Assembly: GCA_902784855.1 (NCBI GenBank)
Contig: CACZWQ010000001.1
Location: 1-40,063, forward strand
Reading direction: 5' to 3'
Length of the DNA stretch: 40,063 nucleotides
From: an uncultured Ruminococcus sp.
Lineage (GTDB): Bacteria > Bacillota > Clostridia > Oscillospirales > Acutalibacteraceae
The position numbers were made by a program, and so were the translations under genes. The notes below the pieces were generated by a model. That model had not been told where the DNA came from. It saw nothing but the letters and a program-made list of their open reading frames with translations, and ran no database searches. Shown one piece after another: positions 23,727 through 31,256 of this stretch. How positions within the stretch are numbered: the stretch's first letter is position 1; each line of letters starts with the position of its first letter.

Positions 23727-24677
23727 ATGAAAATGAAAAGACCCATCGGCATCGTTTTGGCGATCCTGCTCGTCCTTTTCTCATTGACGGCATGTCAGTC
23801 GGAAAGCACAGTGCCAACGGACAATACCGGCACGACCACAGCCGAGAAAAGCGATATCTACCGTTTTGAGGACTACGCAAGCAACGAGGTTTTCGACATC
23901 GTCAAGGTCAATTTGAGTGAAGAGCTCGCGTCAAAGTGCACGTCCTACCGATTCACCTACCTCTCGGACGGCTTGAAGATCAACGCATACATCTCCATTC
24001 CCAACGCGATGGCGCAGACGCAGCGCCCCGGTAAATGCCTGATGTACAATCACGGCGGCAACCGCGATTACGGAAAATTGGAAACAGAAACCACCGCGCA
24101 TGCCTGCACCCTCTGCGACCGTATCGTGATCGCGTCTCAGTACAGGGGCTGCGGCGGCTCGGAGGGGATCGATCAATTCGGCGGCGACGATCTGCATGAC
24201 GTCATCAAGCTGATCGACCTGTGTGAAAACCGGTTTTCGTTTATCGACATGGATGATTTTTGCGTTTTGGGCGCTTCACGCGGCGGTGTGATGACATTTC
24301 CGGCGGCGCGGCAGGACAGCAGGATCAAGCGGATCATCGCCTTGAGCGCCGTGACCGATCTGGTCGATTGCTACGAAAGCCGCGACGAATACATGAGGAA
24401 TGTTTTGCTCGAAACGATCGGCAGCACCCCGCAGGAGAATCCCGAAGAATACCAAAAGCGCTCGGCCGTGTATTGGGCGGATGAGATCAAGGTGCCTGTG
24501 CTGTTCATCCACAGCAGGGAGGATCAGCGGGTCTCCTATCGACAGGCGGAGGAGCTGTACAACAAGCTCAAAGACCATACCGACTGTCGATTCATCTCGC
24601 ATGACGACGACTACCACGCCGTCCCGCAGCAGGACGATATCGCCGCGATCAGAGAATGGCTGAACGATCCGGCATAG
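23727..24677 (+). CDS. Lipoprotein alpha/beta hydrolase
   Basis: 316 residues from ATG 23727, with GGAGG 10 bases upstream; an in-frame start at 23700 overlaps that ribosome site and is rejected. The signal ends in lipobox LTAC (Cys23). The hydrolase core resembles the dienelactone hydrolase or prolyl-oligopeptidase group: oxyanion region YNHGGNRDYG, nucleophile elbow GASRGG, acid in SREDQRV and base in DDYHAV. It is therefore an esterase or peptidase held outside the membrane; the substrate is unknown. It probably shares the promoter at 23096 with the SPFH-like gene. Confidence 0.88.
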   Translation: MKMKRPIGIVLAILLVLFSLTACQSESTVPTDNTGTTTAEKSDIYRFEDYASNEVFDIVKVNLSEELASKCTSYRFTYLSDGLKINAYISIPNAMAQTQRPGKCLMYNHGGNRDYGKLETETTAHACTLCDRIVIASQYRGCGGSEGIDQFGGDDLHDVIKLIDLCENRFSFIDMDDFCVLGASRGGVMTFPAARQDSRIKRIIALSAVTDLVDCYESRDEYMRNVLLETIGSTPQENPEEYQKRSAVYWADEIKVPVLFIHSREDQRVSYRQAEELYNKLKDHTDCRFISHDDDYHAVPQQDDIAAIREWLNDPA

Positions 24678-24780
24678 TGCGACACCGCAGCGCGCGAAAA
24701 ACCGGCAACGTTTCATCGTTCAGACAAGAACAGCGACTGAAAACGATAGGCGGTAATGCAGCCTTTCTTCTCGATTTCGG

Positions 24781-24809
24781 TTGAGATTTGCATGTCGATA
24801 TGATATAAT
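24781..24809 (+). promoter_or_regulatory. Promoter of ychF
   Basis: TTGAGA (24781-24786), 17-base spacer, TATAAT (24804-24809). Confidence 0.65.
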
Positions 24810-24885
24810 AGCGGGAGTATCGGACGCTTCTCCGACAACGCGATTGGCGCCCCATAATCCGCACCCATAAAGGAGATTTGAAAAA

Positions 24886-25980
24886 ATGAAATTAGGAATC
24901 GTCGGTCTGCCCAATGTGGGAAAGAGCACCCTGTTCAACGCGATCACCAATGCCGGCGCACAGAGCGCCAACTATCCGTTCTGCACCATCGAGCCGAATG
25001 TCGGCGTGGTGGCAGTTCCCGATAAACGCCTTGACGTGCTCGCCGAGATGTATGACCCCGACAAGTATACCCCCGCGACGATCGAATTCGTCGACATCGC
25101 CGGTCTGGTGAAGGGCGCCTCCAAGGGCGAGGGCTTGGGCAACAAGTTCCTCTCCAATATCCGCGAGTGCGACGCGATCGTGCATGTGGTGCGCTGCTTT
25201 GAGAACGACGACATCATCCATGTCGAGGGCAGCATCGACCCCGCGCGCGATATCGAAACGATCAATCTGGAGCTGATCCTCTCCGATGTGGAGATGATGG
25301 AGAGGCGCATCGACAAAACCAAGAAAATGGTCAAGGGCGACAAGAAATACCAGCGCGCCGTTGACTTCTATACAAGGGTGCTGAATACACTCGAGGAAGG
25401 CAAGCCCGCGCGCAGCGTCGAATGCGACGAAGAAGAGCAGGCGCTGCTCAATGAGGTCGCGCTGCTGACGGGCAAGCCCGTGATCTACGCCGCCAATATG
25501 AGCGACGAGGACTTCTCGAACGGACTGGACAGCAACGAGGGCTATTGCAAGGTCAAAGAGATCGCCGCGGCAGAGCATGCGGGCGTGCTTCCCATCTGCG
25601 CGCAGATTGAGGAAGAGATCGTCGAGATGGACAAGGAAGAAAAAGAGATGTTCCTCGCCGACATGGGCTTGGAGGAAAGCGGACTCGACCGCCTGATCAA
25701 GGAATGCTACTCGCTGCTCGGCTTGATCTCCTATCTGACGGCGGGCAAGCAGGAGGTGCGCGCGTGGACGATCAAAAACGGCACCAAGGCGCCTCAGGCA
25801 GCGGGAAAGATCCACTCCGACTTTGAGCGCGGCTTCATCCGCGCCGAGGTCATCGCCTATGACGACCTGATCGCCTGCGGCAGCATGGCGGCGGCAAAGG
25901 AAAAGGGTCTTGTCCGCAGCGAGGGCAAGGAATATGTCATGAAGGACGGCGACGTGGTTTTATTCCGGTTTAACGTGTAA
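24886..25980 (+). CDS. ychF: Redox-regulated ATPase YchF (OLA1 family)
   Basis: 364 residues, full length. An Obg-related P-loop protein of the cytoplasm that prefers ATP and binds ribosomes; it is linked to translation and oxidative stress. It shows the P-loop GLPNVGKST at 7-15, the switch region DIAGLVKGASKGEGLG, a coiled-coil insertion (about 130-200) and the C-terminal TGS-like domain (280-364) with NGTKAPQAAGKIHSDFERGF. GGAG lies about 10 bases before the ATG. It is a single gene. Confidence 0.97.
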   Translation: MKLGIVGLPNVGKSTLFNAITNAGAQSANYPFCTIEPNVGVVAVPDKRLDVLAEMYDPDKYTPATIEFVDIAGLVKGASKGEGLGNKFLSNIRECDAIVHVVRCFENDDIIHVEGSIDPARDIETINLELILSDVEMMERRIDKTKKMVKGDKKYQRAVDFYTRVLNTLEEGKPARSVECDEEEQALLNEVALLTGKPVIYAANMSDEDFSNGLDSNEGYCKVKEIAAAEHAGVLPICAQIEEEIVEMDKEEKEMFLADMGLEESGLDRLIKECYSLLGLISYLTAGKQEVRAWTIKNGTKAPQAAGKIHSDFERGFIRAEVIAYDDLIACGSMAAAKEKGLVRSEGKEYVMKDGDVVLFRFNV

Positions 25981-26041
25981 TCGGATTCACACATTTCTCC
26001 TTTCGCAATAGTATGTAGTGTAAACGAAAGGAGGTTAATGT

Positions 26042-26173
26042 ATGAATTTCTTCGGTAATAACAGCGGATGCGGCTGCATCATCCTGATCCTGCTCATCCT
26101 CTGCTGCTGCGGCGGCAACGGCTGCGGCAACAACAACGGCGGCTGCGGCTGCAACGACGGTTGCGGCTGCTGA
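26042..26173 (+). CDS. 43-residue Cys/Gly/Asn-rich peptide
   Basis: Short gene with an excellent site, AGGAGG 7 bases before ATG 26042. The product starts MNFFGNNSGCGC, then a hydrophobic run IILILLIL, then a tail of Cys, Gly and Asn (CCCGGNGCGNNNGGCGC and so on); 12 of 43 residues are Cys. Clostridial proteins like this are often given the automatic name 'chorion class high-cysteine HCB protein'. A membrane-inserted or spore-coat-like peptide that cross-links or binds metal is possible. It lies 61 bases after ychF and 7 bases before a modular repeat; its terminator seems to be the one at 26329, so the repeat would be in its 3' RNA. Function unknown. Confidence 0.82.
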   Translation: MNFFGNNSGCGCIILILLILCCCGGNGCGNNNGGCGCNDGCGC

Positions 26174-26180
26174 TACGCTG

Positions 26181-26320
26181 CCCGCGTGTCGCGGGGGCCA
26201 ATCCGCGCATGCAACGTTTGCAGGAAAGGTTACGTCCTTATCCCGCGTTTTGACGCGAGAATTAACGGTCACCGTTCCTGCAAACCTATCGCACACGGAT
26301 AAGATGGAACGTCACGTTCC
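26181..26320. repeat. Modular intergenic repeat, locus 3
   Basis: A 27-base cassette CCCGCGTGTCGCGGG + GGCCAATCCGCG (26181-26207), core (26208-26293) and a 27-base cassette ending GGAACGTCACGTTCC (26294-26320). In the core, GTTTGCAGGAA (26216-26226) pairs perfectly with TTCCTGCAAAC (26275-26285), enclosing an imperfect CCCGCG/CGCGAG hairpin and GGTCACCG. Confidence 0.85.
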
Positions 26321-26356
26321 TAAAAAAGAAAGCGGCTTCAAACGAAGCCGCTTTTT
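26321..26356. terminator. Bidirectional terminator; aroK stop codon lies in the hairpin
   Basis: AAAGCGGCTTC (26329-26339) and GAAGCCGCTTT (26344-26354) with loop AAAC. Minus-strand tail CTTTTTT, plus-strand tail TT. The aroK stop (26340-26338) sits at the loop edge, so the ribosome would run over the stem. Confidence 0.85.
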
Positions 26357-26838
26357 ATTATGCTGTCAACTGTATCTTCAATTGTGTCGTTTGGTGCAAC
26401 CCTGACCGTGACGTCCGCATAGCGCTCATAGAGCGGCAGACGGTCGCGATACACATCCGCGAGCGTCTCGTTCGGGTGAAAGACGATCCCGCGCGTCTTG
26501 ATATTCGTCACACGGCGTTCGATCTCCGCAAACGGCACGTCGATAAAGACCGTCGTGCCCAGCTTTTTCAGGTGCGTCATCGCCTTTTCGCTGAGCACCA
26601 TCGAACCGCCCGTGGCGATGACCGTATGCGCCGCCGTCAGCGTGCTGCCGACCGACTCCTCCAAGGCGAGGAACGCCTCTAAGCCGTCCTCGTCGAGGAT
26701 CTTTTGCAGCGGCTTGCCCGCGCGGTGACTGATCAGCAGATCAACGTCCGTGAACAGGTATCCCAGCGCCTTTGCCAGGAGCACGCCGACCGTGCTTTTG
26801 CCCGAGCCGGGCATGCCGATCAAAATAACGCAGCTCAT
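26338..26838 (-). CDS. aroK: Shikimate kinase
   Basis: 166 residues, usual length. It phosphorylates shikimate at the 3-hydroxyl with ATP in the chorismate pathway. It shows the P-loop GMPGSGKST at 8-16, Asp in FTDVDLLI for shikimate and magnesium contact, the GGS motif in ATGGSMV and the Arg in the lid region (RLPLYERYA). The start ATG is 1 base after the stop of pyruvate kinase (TGATATG), so translation is coupled. Pairing with pyk makes functional sense, since phosphoenolpyruvate is the branch-point substrate. No other aro gene is in the window. Confidence 0.95.
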   Translation of the reverse strand: MSCVILIGMPGSGKSTVGVLLAKALGYLFTDVDLLISHRAGKPLQKILDEDGLEAFLALEESVGSTLTAAHTVIATGGSMVLSEKAMTHLKKLGTTVFIDVPFAEIERRVTNIKTRGIVFHPNETLADVYRDRLPLYERYADVTVRVAPNDTIEDTVDSIIKSGFV

Positions 26839-26839
26839 A

Positions 26840-28282
26840 TCAGACGATGCGGATGTTCAGCGAGTCGGTGCTCGAGGTCGGGACCGTCTTGTTGGAGGAG
26901 AGGATGACGACCGTGTCGCCCGTCTTGACAAAGCCTGCCTTGACCGCCAGCTCGACCGCCTGCTCGGTGATCTCGTCGGAGGTCAGCTTCTCCTCGCCCA
27001 TCAGCGCGGTGATGCCCCAGTTGAGGCAGAGCTTGCGGCAGACAAGCTTGGAGGTGACGACCGCGATCACGGGCACCTCGGGACGGTAATGCACCATGGC
27101 GCGGGCGACTCTGCCCGTGGCGCTCTCGACGATGATCGCCTTGGCGTTGACCGCCTGGGCAATGCCCGCCGCAGCCAGACAAATGCTGCCGCGGAACACG
27201 TTGCTGTCGCGGGAGCCGTTCTTCGCGATATAGCTCAGCAGCGCGGTGAATTCGCCGTTGCTCTCCGCCTCGCGGCAGATGGAATCGAGCGCCTTGACGC
27301 TCTCCAGCGGATATTTGCCCGCCGCCGATTCGCCCGACAGCATGACGGCGCTGGTGCCGTCATAGACCGCGTTGGCGACGTCGCTGATCTCCGCACGGGT
27401 CGGACGCGGCGCGCTGGTCATGCTCTCCAGCATCTGGGTGGCGGTGATAACATATTTGCCCTTGGCGACGCACTTGCGGATCAGGGTTTTTTGGATCTCG
27501 GGCAGCTTGATGAACGGGATCTCAACGCCCATGTCGCCGCGCGCGACCATGATGCCGTCGGCGTAATCCATGATCAGATCCATGTCGTCGACGCCGCTCT
27601 GGTTCTCGATCTTGGCGATGATCTCGACATGCTCGTAGCCGATGGAGTCGATAAAGTCGCGCAGGGTGCGCACGTCCTCATGGTTGCGGACAAAGGAAGC
27701 TGCCACGACGTTGCCGCCTTGTGACAGACCGAATTCGATGTCGCGTCTGTCCTGCGCGCTGACGTAGGGCATGTTGATGTGATAGCCGGGGATGTTGATG
27801 CTCTTGCGGTTTTTCAGGACGCCGCCCTTGTTGACCGTGCAGATGATCTTGTCGGCGGTGACCTCCTTGACGATGATGGAAATCAGGCCGTCGTCGAGCA
27901 GCAGCTCACGGCCGATCGCCGCTGCGCCGTCGCGGCGGAAGATGTCGACCAGCTTGGGATAAGAGATCGCAACGCCCTCGCTGTCGCCCTGCTCCTTTTC
28001 CTTGCAGAGGGTAAACTCTTTGCCCTCCTCCAGCACGGCGGAGCCGCCCTCAAAGGTGGTGACGCGCACCTCGGGGCCTTTGGTATCTATCATGATAGCG
28101 ACGTTTTGACCGCTCTCCTCGATCGCCTCACGAATGGTGGCAAATACGCCCGTCAAGGTCTCGTGCGTGCCGTGGGACATGTTGACGCGCGCGACGTTCA
28201 TGCCCGCGTCGATCATCTTCAACAGCATTTCCTTGGTGTTGCAGGCGGGACCGACGGTACATACGATTTTGGTTTTTCTCAT
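26840..28282 (-). CDS. pyk: Pyruvate kinase
   Basis: 480 residues from ATG 28282, with AAAGGAG about 9 bases upstream; an in-frame extension to 28345 covers the promoter and is rejected. It converts phosphoenolpyruvate and ADP to pyruvate and ATP. Motifs are TKIVCTVGPACN at the N-terminus, MIDTKGPEVR, the catalytic IAKIENQSGVDD (Lys, Glu) and MVARGDMGVE for magnesium. It is the short form without the extra C-terminal PEP-utiliser domain common in Bacillus. First gene of an operon with aroK. Confidence 0.97.
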   Translation of the reverse strand: MRKTKIVCTVGPACNTKEMLLKMIDAGMNVARVNMSHGTHETLTGVFATIREAIEESGQNVAIMIDTKGPEVRVTTFEGGSAVLEEGKEFTLCKEKEQGDSEGVAISYPKLVDIFRRDGAAAIGRELLLDDGLISIIVKEVTADKIICTVNKGGVLKNRKSINIPGYHINMPYVSAQDRRDIEFGLSQGGNVVAASFVRNHEDVRTLRDFIDSIGYEHVEIIAKIENQSGVDDMDLIMDYADGIMVARGDMGVEIPFIKLPEIQKTLIRKCVAKGKYVITATQMLESMTSAPRPTRAEISDVANAVYDGTSAVMLSGESAAGKYPLESVKALDSICREAESNGEFTALLSYIAKNGSRDSNVFRGSICLAAAGIAQAVNAKAIIVESATGRVARAMVHYRPEVPVIAVVTSKLVCRKLCLNWGITALMGEEKLTSDEITEQAVELAVKAGFVKTGDTVVILSSNKTVPTSSTDSLNIRIV

Positions 28283-28324
28283 AATTCCGCTCCTTTCGGT
28301 TATAATCATTAATGGTATGCTCTT

Positions 28325-28353
28325 ATTATACAGGATATTGAACAAAAATTCAA
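28325..28353 (-). promoter_or_regulatory. Promoter of the pyk-aroK operon
   Basis: Minus strand TTGAAT (28353-28348), 17 bases, TATAAT (28330-28325). The gene-free stretch 28283-28605 holds this promoter, repeat locus 4 and a hairpin at 28545. Confidence 0.7.
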
Positions 28354-28372
28354 TAAAAATGTTAATAATTTT

Positions 28373-28515
28373 GCAGCGTGTCGCCGCTCCCAGTGCGCCT
28401 CTTACAACGTTTTAATTTACTTAAACCATCATCAACGGCGCGTCAGAACGCGGGAGTTGACGGCAACCATACACACTAACCTTTCACGCGCGGACTGGAT
28501 GGAACGTCACGTTCC
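28373..28515. repeat. Modular intergenic repeat, locus 4 (upstream of pyk promoter)
   Basis: A diverged 27-base cassette beginning GCAGCGTGTCGCCGC (28373-28399), a core (28400-28488) with decayed centre around GGCGCGTCAGAACGCG, and a 27-base cassette CGCGGACTGGAT + GGAACGTCACGTTCC (28489-28515), followed by CGCGGGCGCGGATTG. This is the most degraded core of the set. Confidence 0.75.
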
Positions 28516-28544
28516 CGCGGGCGCGGATTGCTGCTACAGCCGTA

Positions 28545-28582
28545 GACGGGCTGCCGCTTTGGGCGGCAGCCCGTCTGTTTTA
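28545..28582. terminator. GC-rich hairpin, terminator-like
   Basis: GACGGGCTGCCG (28545-28556) pairs perfectly with CGGCAGCCCGTC (28564-28575). It lies just past the stop of the minus-strand zinc-ribbon gene, yet the T tract (TGTTTTAT) is on the plus strand. Confidence 0.6.
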
Positions 28583-28605
28583 TGTCATATATTGAATTGT
28601 TATCT

Positions 28606-29475
28606 TTAGCGGTAAGATGCGGTATGTCTTCCCAGAATCGCAAACACGATACACAGGACGATGATCAGCGCCGCCAAGCCAAGCGATACATACGGCGCCT
28701 CCAGCAGCTTGAACTGGATGAGGTTCCATGAGTAGTCGTCGTATTTCACGACCATGCTGTTGAGCATTTTCACGCCGTACATCGCGCCGATCGTCGCGCC
28801 CCCGTAGAGCAGCGACGCCAAAATACCGAAGGTCGCCGCCGATCCGCGCAGGTGAAAGAGCACCGACAGGATGAACAGCGCATACAGCACGAGCGACACC
28901 AAAAAGATGATCGCCAGCACCAGCGCCGCGACTCTGCCCTGCGCATACTGCTCGTTGACATAGTCGGGGATCATCGAGCTGAGATACTCGTTCTCGGTGC
29001 CCGTCACCAGCGAAAGAATGCCCCTGTTGTCATAAAACCGTTTGGCAAGCTCGCTCAGCGTCAGCCTGCCGTCGGAAATCTCAAATCCCAGCAGCGAATA
29101 GTGAAACGAGACCCATTCGCGGAAGGGAAGCCAAAAGCACAGCGCCGCGATAAATGCCGTGAGATGGGAAACGATCAAAAACGGCGCGCGGCTTTTTCTG
29201 CGCCGTGCGGGCAGCTGTCCGCCGTCGCGGTCGGGATAATATTCCTGCGCGCGGTATTCCTGCTCACGCTGCATTCTGCGCCGCGCCGCCTTGGTGGCAA
29301 AATACGGCTCGGTCTCGCCGTAATCCTCTTCCACCGGCTCCTGTCGCACAGGCTGCTGCGGCGGCTCTGGCAAAACGACCTCAGGCTCGTCGGGCTCAGC
29401 CCGCAGCGCCTCGCCGCAGGCTAAGCAAAACATCTCGTCATCGGGGTTATCTCTGCCGCAGTGATGACAGATCAT
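28606..29475 (-). CDS. Zinc-ribbon multi-pass membrane protein
   Basis: 289 residues. The N-terminus is a zinc ribbon with CHHC (3-6) and CLAC (17-20). A Pro/Glu-rich linker (25-65) and a basic stretch (about 63-95) follow. Then come four hydrophobic helices: about 98-120, 185-208, 213-240 and 260-282; the segment between the first two (about 125-180) would be outside. Zinc-ribbon plus membrane-domain proteins of this type are common in Clostridia and their role is not known. GAGGTGA precedes the ATG. It begins 4 bases after the stop of the DUF218 gene, so both are in one operon; its RNA would end near the hairpin at 28545. Confidence 0.8.
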   Translation of the reverse strand: MICHHCGRDNPDDEMFCLACGEALRAEPDEPEVVLPEPPQQPVRQEPVEEDYGETEPYFATKAARRRMQREQEYRAQEYYPDRDGGQLPARRRKSRAPFLIVSHLTAFIAALCFWLPFREWVSFHYSLLGFEISDGRLTLSELAKRFYDNRGILSLVTGTENEYLSSMIPDYVNEQYAQGRVAALVLAIIFLVSLVLYALFILSVLFHLRGSAATFGILASLLYGGATIGAMYGVKMLNSMVVKYDDYSWNLIQFKLLEAPYVSLGLAALIIVLCIVFAILGRHTASYR

Positions 29476-29479
29476 CCTA

Positions 29480-31102
29480 TCACCTCAGATTCAATAAGTG
29501 AGCACCTGCCAAAAACACCAGCATGATCAGCCCAAAGAAGATGCCGATCCGAACCTTCTTGTTCATCAGCAGACCCGCGAATTCGCGCAGGAATGCATTC
29601 GGATAAAAGTACCATTTTGTTTTGGCGGAAATGCCCTCGACATCCAGACCGTGCTTTTCGGCGAGCGTGTAGCCGCGGAACACATGGTAATTGGTGGTGG
29701 CAAACGCCGCGCGAATGCCCTCGACGGTTCCCGAATCCTCCCAGATCTTGTCGCAGGAGAGCTCAAAGTTCTCGTCGGTATTGGTGCTCTCGTCCTCCAT
29801 GATGATCTGCTCCACGGGATAGCCCTGCTGCAGCAGATAGCGCGCCATCGCCTCGCTCTCGGACATCACCTCGTCGTCACCCTGACCGCCCGAGGGAATG
29901 AAGATCGCGTGCTTGCCCGTGTGCGCGAACTGCTTGCGCTCGAACCGGATGGCTTCATCGACCCTGCCCTTGAGCAGCGGGGTAAGGCTGCCGTCGCGGT
30001 TGATGCCGCAGCCGAGAATGATGATGTAGTCCTTATCAAAGGACGGCTGATTGGTGGTAGAGAGAAACGCGCACACGATCGTGGACAGCAGCATGCACTC
30101 CAAGAACGTGAGCAAGTACGCGAAGCAATAGCTGATATCGTCCATGATATTGAAGTCCTCGATACGGACGAAGAAATAAGCGGCATTGAGCGAAATCGCC
30201 AGAATGACGATCCAGCCGACCGCGAGTCCGATACCCAGCATATTTTGCGGGCGACGACCCTCGTGGCGCATCAGCCAGATGTTGCTGAACATGAACGCAC
30301 CGCACAGCACGAGCATGAACGGCGCCGTGATCATGGCGAACCAATAGCCCGAATCGGCGATGCCCTGCAAAAACGCCTGCAGGGTCCTGATTCCCGGCAA
30401 ATCAACAACGGTGTTCAGCACCGTAAAGAAGCAAAATGCCGCTATGCCGCCGTAGGCGACCATGGAATAGGAATACCACGCGTTGCGCCAGCATTCGACA
30501 AACGACCAGATCATCAAGCCCGATACGAGCAGCAGGAAAACGAGGACCTCGATCATCACGATCTGCCAACCGTTGAAGGTCAGGTCTCCCTCCTCAAAGA
30601 TCGTGCCGATAAAGTTGACGTGCAGGTACAGCTCGGGAGACATTTCGGTCATGCTCCCCTGCGCAGACTGCTCGTCGGTTTTCTCTTCGGCGGGCTCTGT
30701 TGTCCGCTCTTCCGCAGACGCCTCTGTCTCCTCGTCAGTTGACTCCTCCTGTGTTGCCGCCTCTTCCGACGCGGCGGTAGTCTCCTCGGCAGTCTCCTCT
30801 TCGGCGGACTTGTCGCTGAAATTATAATATACCCGCGCCGTGGTATCGCCCGGCTCCAGTGAGCCAAAGGTGATCGCCGCCGTTTTCAGGTCGTCGACGT
30901 CAATGATCTCGATATCCACCACCTCGGCGACAGACGGGTCGTCGATTTGTACGTTGATCTGATCTGCGTCCAAATCATAAATCAGCGTGTGAACCATCTT
31001 GACCGTACAGACGTCACCCGCAATGACGACGTAGGCGATCGTGCCTACAATCATCAGCGCCAGTGCGATCACCAGCGCCAACATCCGTTTTTTCATTGTC
31101 AT
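29480..31102 (-). CDS. Membrane protein with C-terminal DUF218 (YdcF/SanA-like) domain
   Basis: 540 residues. One N-terminal helix (about 6-28) is followed by an outer beta domain (35-98), a long acidic Glu/Thr/Ala tract (98-150) and several helices (about 178-345). The DUF218 domain (about 350-500) starts YIIILGCGINRDG and includes FIPSGGQGDDE, MEDESTNTDENF and the TTNYHVFRG segment. One more helix follows at the C-terminus. DUF218 proteins such as SanA, ElyC and YdcF are tied to cell-envelope integrity and lipid-carrier metabolism. GGAGAAGG precedes the ATG. It is the first gene of an operon with the zinc-ribbon membrane protein, so the two may act together at the envelope. Confidence 0.88.
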   Translation of the reverse strand: MTMKKRMLALVIALALMIVGTIAYVVIAGDVCTVKMVHTLIYDLDADQINVQIDDPSVAEVVDIEIIDVDDLKTAAITFGSLEPGDTTARVYYNFSDKSAEEETAEETTAASEEAATQEESTDEETEASAEERTTEPAEEKTDEQSAQGSMTEMSPELYLHVNFIGTIFEEGDLTFNGWQIVMIEVLVFLLLVSGLMIWSFVECWRNAWYSYSMVAYGGIAAFCFFTVLNTVVDLPGIRTLQAFLQGIADSGYWFAMITAPFMLVLCGAFMFSNIWLMRHEGRRPQNMLGIGLAVGWIVILAISLNAAYFFVRIEDFNIMDDISYCFAYLLTFLECMLLSTIVCAFLSTTNQPSFDKDYIIILGCGINRDGSLTPLLKGRVDEAIRFERKQFAHTGKHAIFIPSGGQGDDEVMSESEAMARYLLQQGYPVEQIIMEDESTNTDENFELSCDKIWEDSGTVEGIRAAFATTNYHVFRGYTLAEKHGLDVEGISAKTKWYFYPNAFLREFAGLLMNKKVRIGIFFGLIMLVFLAGAHLLNLR

Positions 31103-31131
31103 ACCTTCTCCTTTTGAATGCGATTAGCTTT

Positions 31132-31161
31132 ATTGTACCATAACGGTCAACATAAAATCAA
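31132..31161 (-). promoter_or_regulatory. Promoter of the DUF218/zinc-ribbon operon
   Basis: Minus strand TTGATT (31161-31156), 18 bases, TACAAT (31137-31132). Confidence 0.5.
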
Positions 31162-31206
31162 GAGCTTTTTTGGAATTGTTGCGCGATATCCGTATTTCCG
31201 AGACGA

Positions 31207-31228
31207 AAACAGGGACGCGGCGCGTCCC
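31207..31228 (-). terminator. Probable terminator of the serine acetyltransferase gene
   Basis: On the minus strand GGGACGC and GCGTCCC (31228-31212) form a short tight stem followed by TGTTTTCG, 29 bases after the stop. Confidence 0.6.
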
Positions 31229-31256
31229 ATTTTCCCGTCGCTCCCCCAAATCAAGC

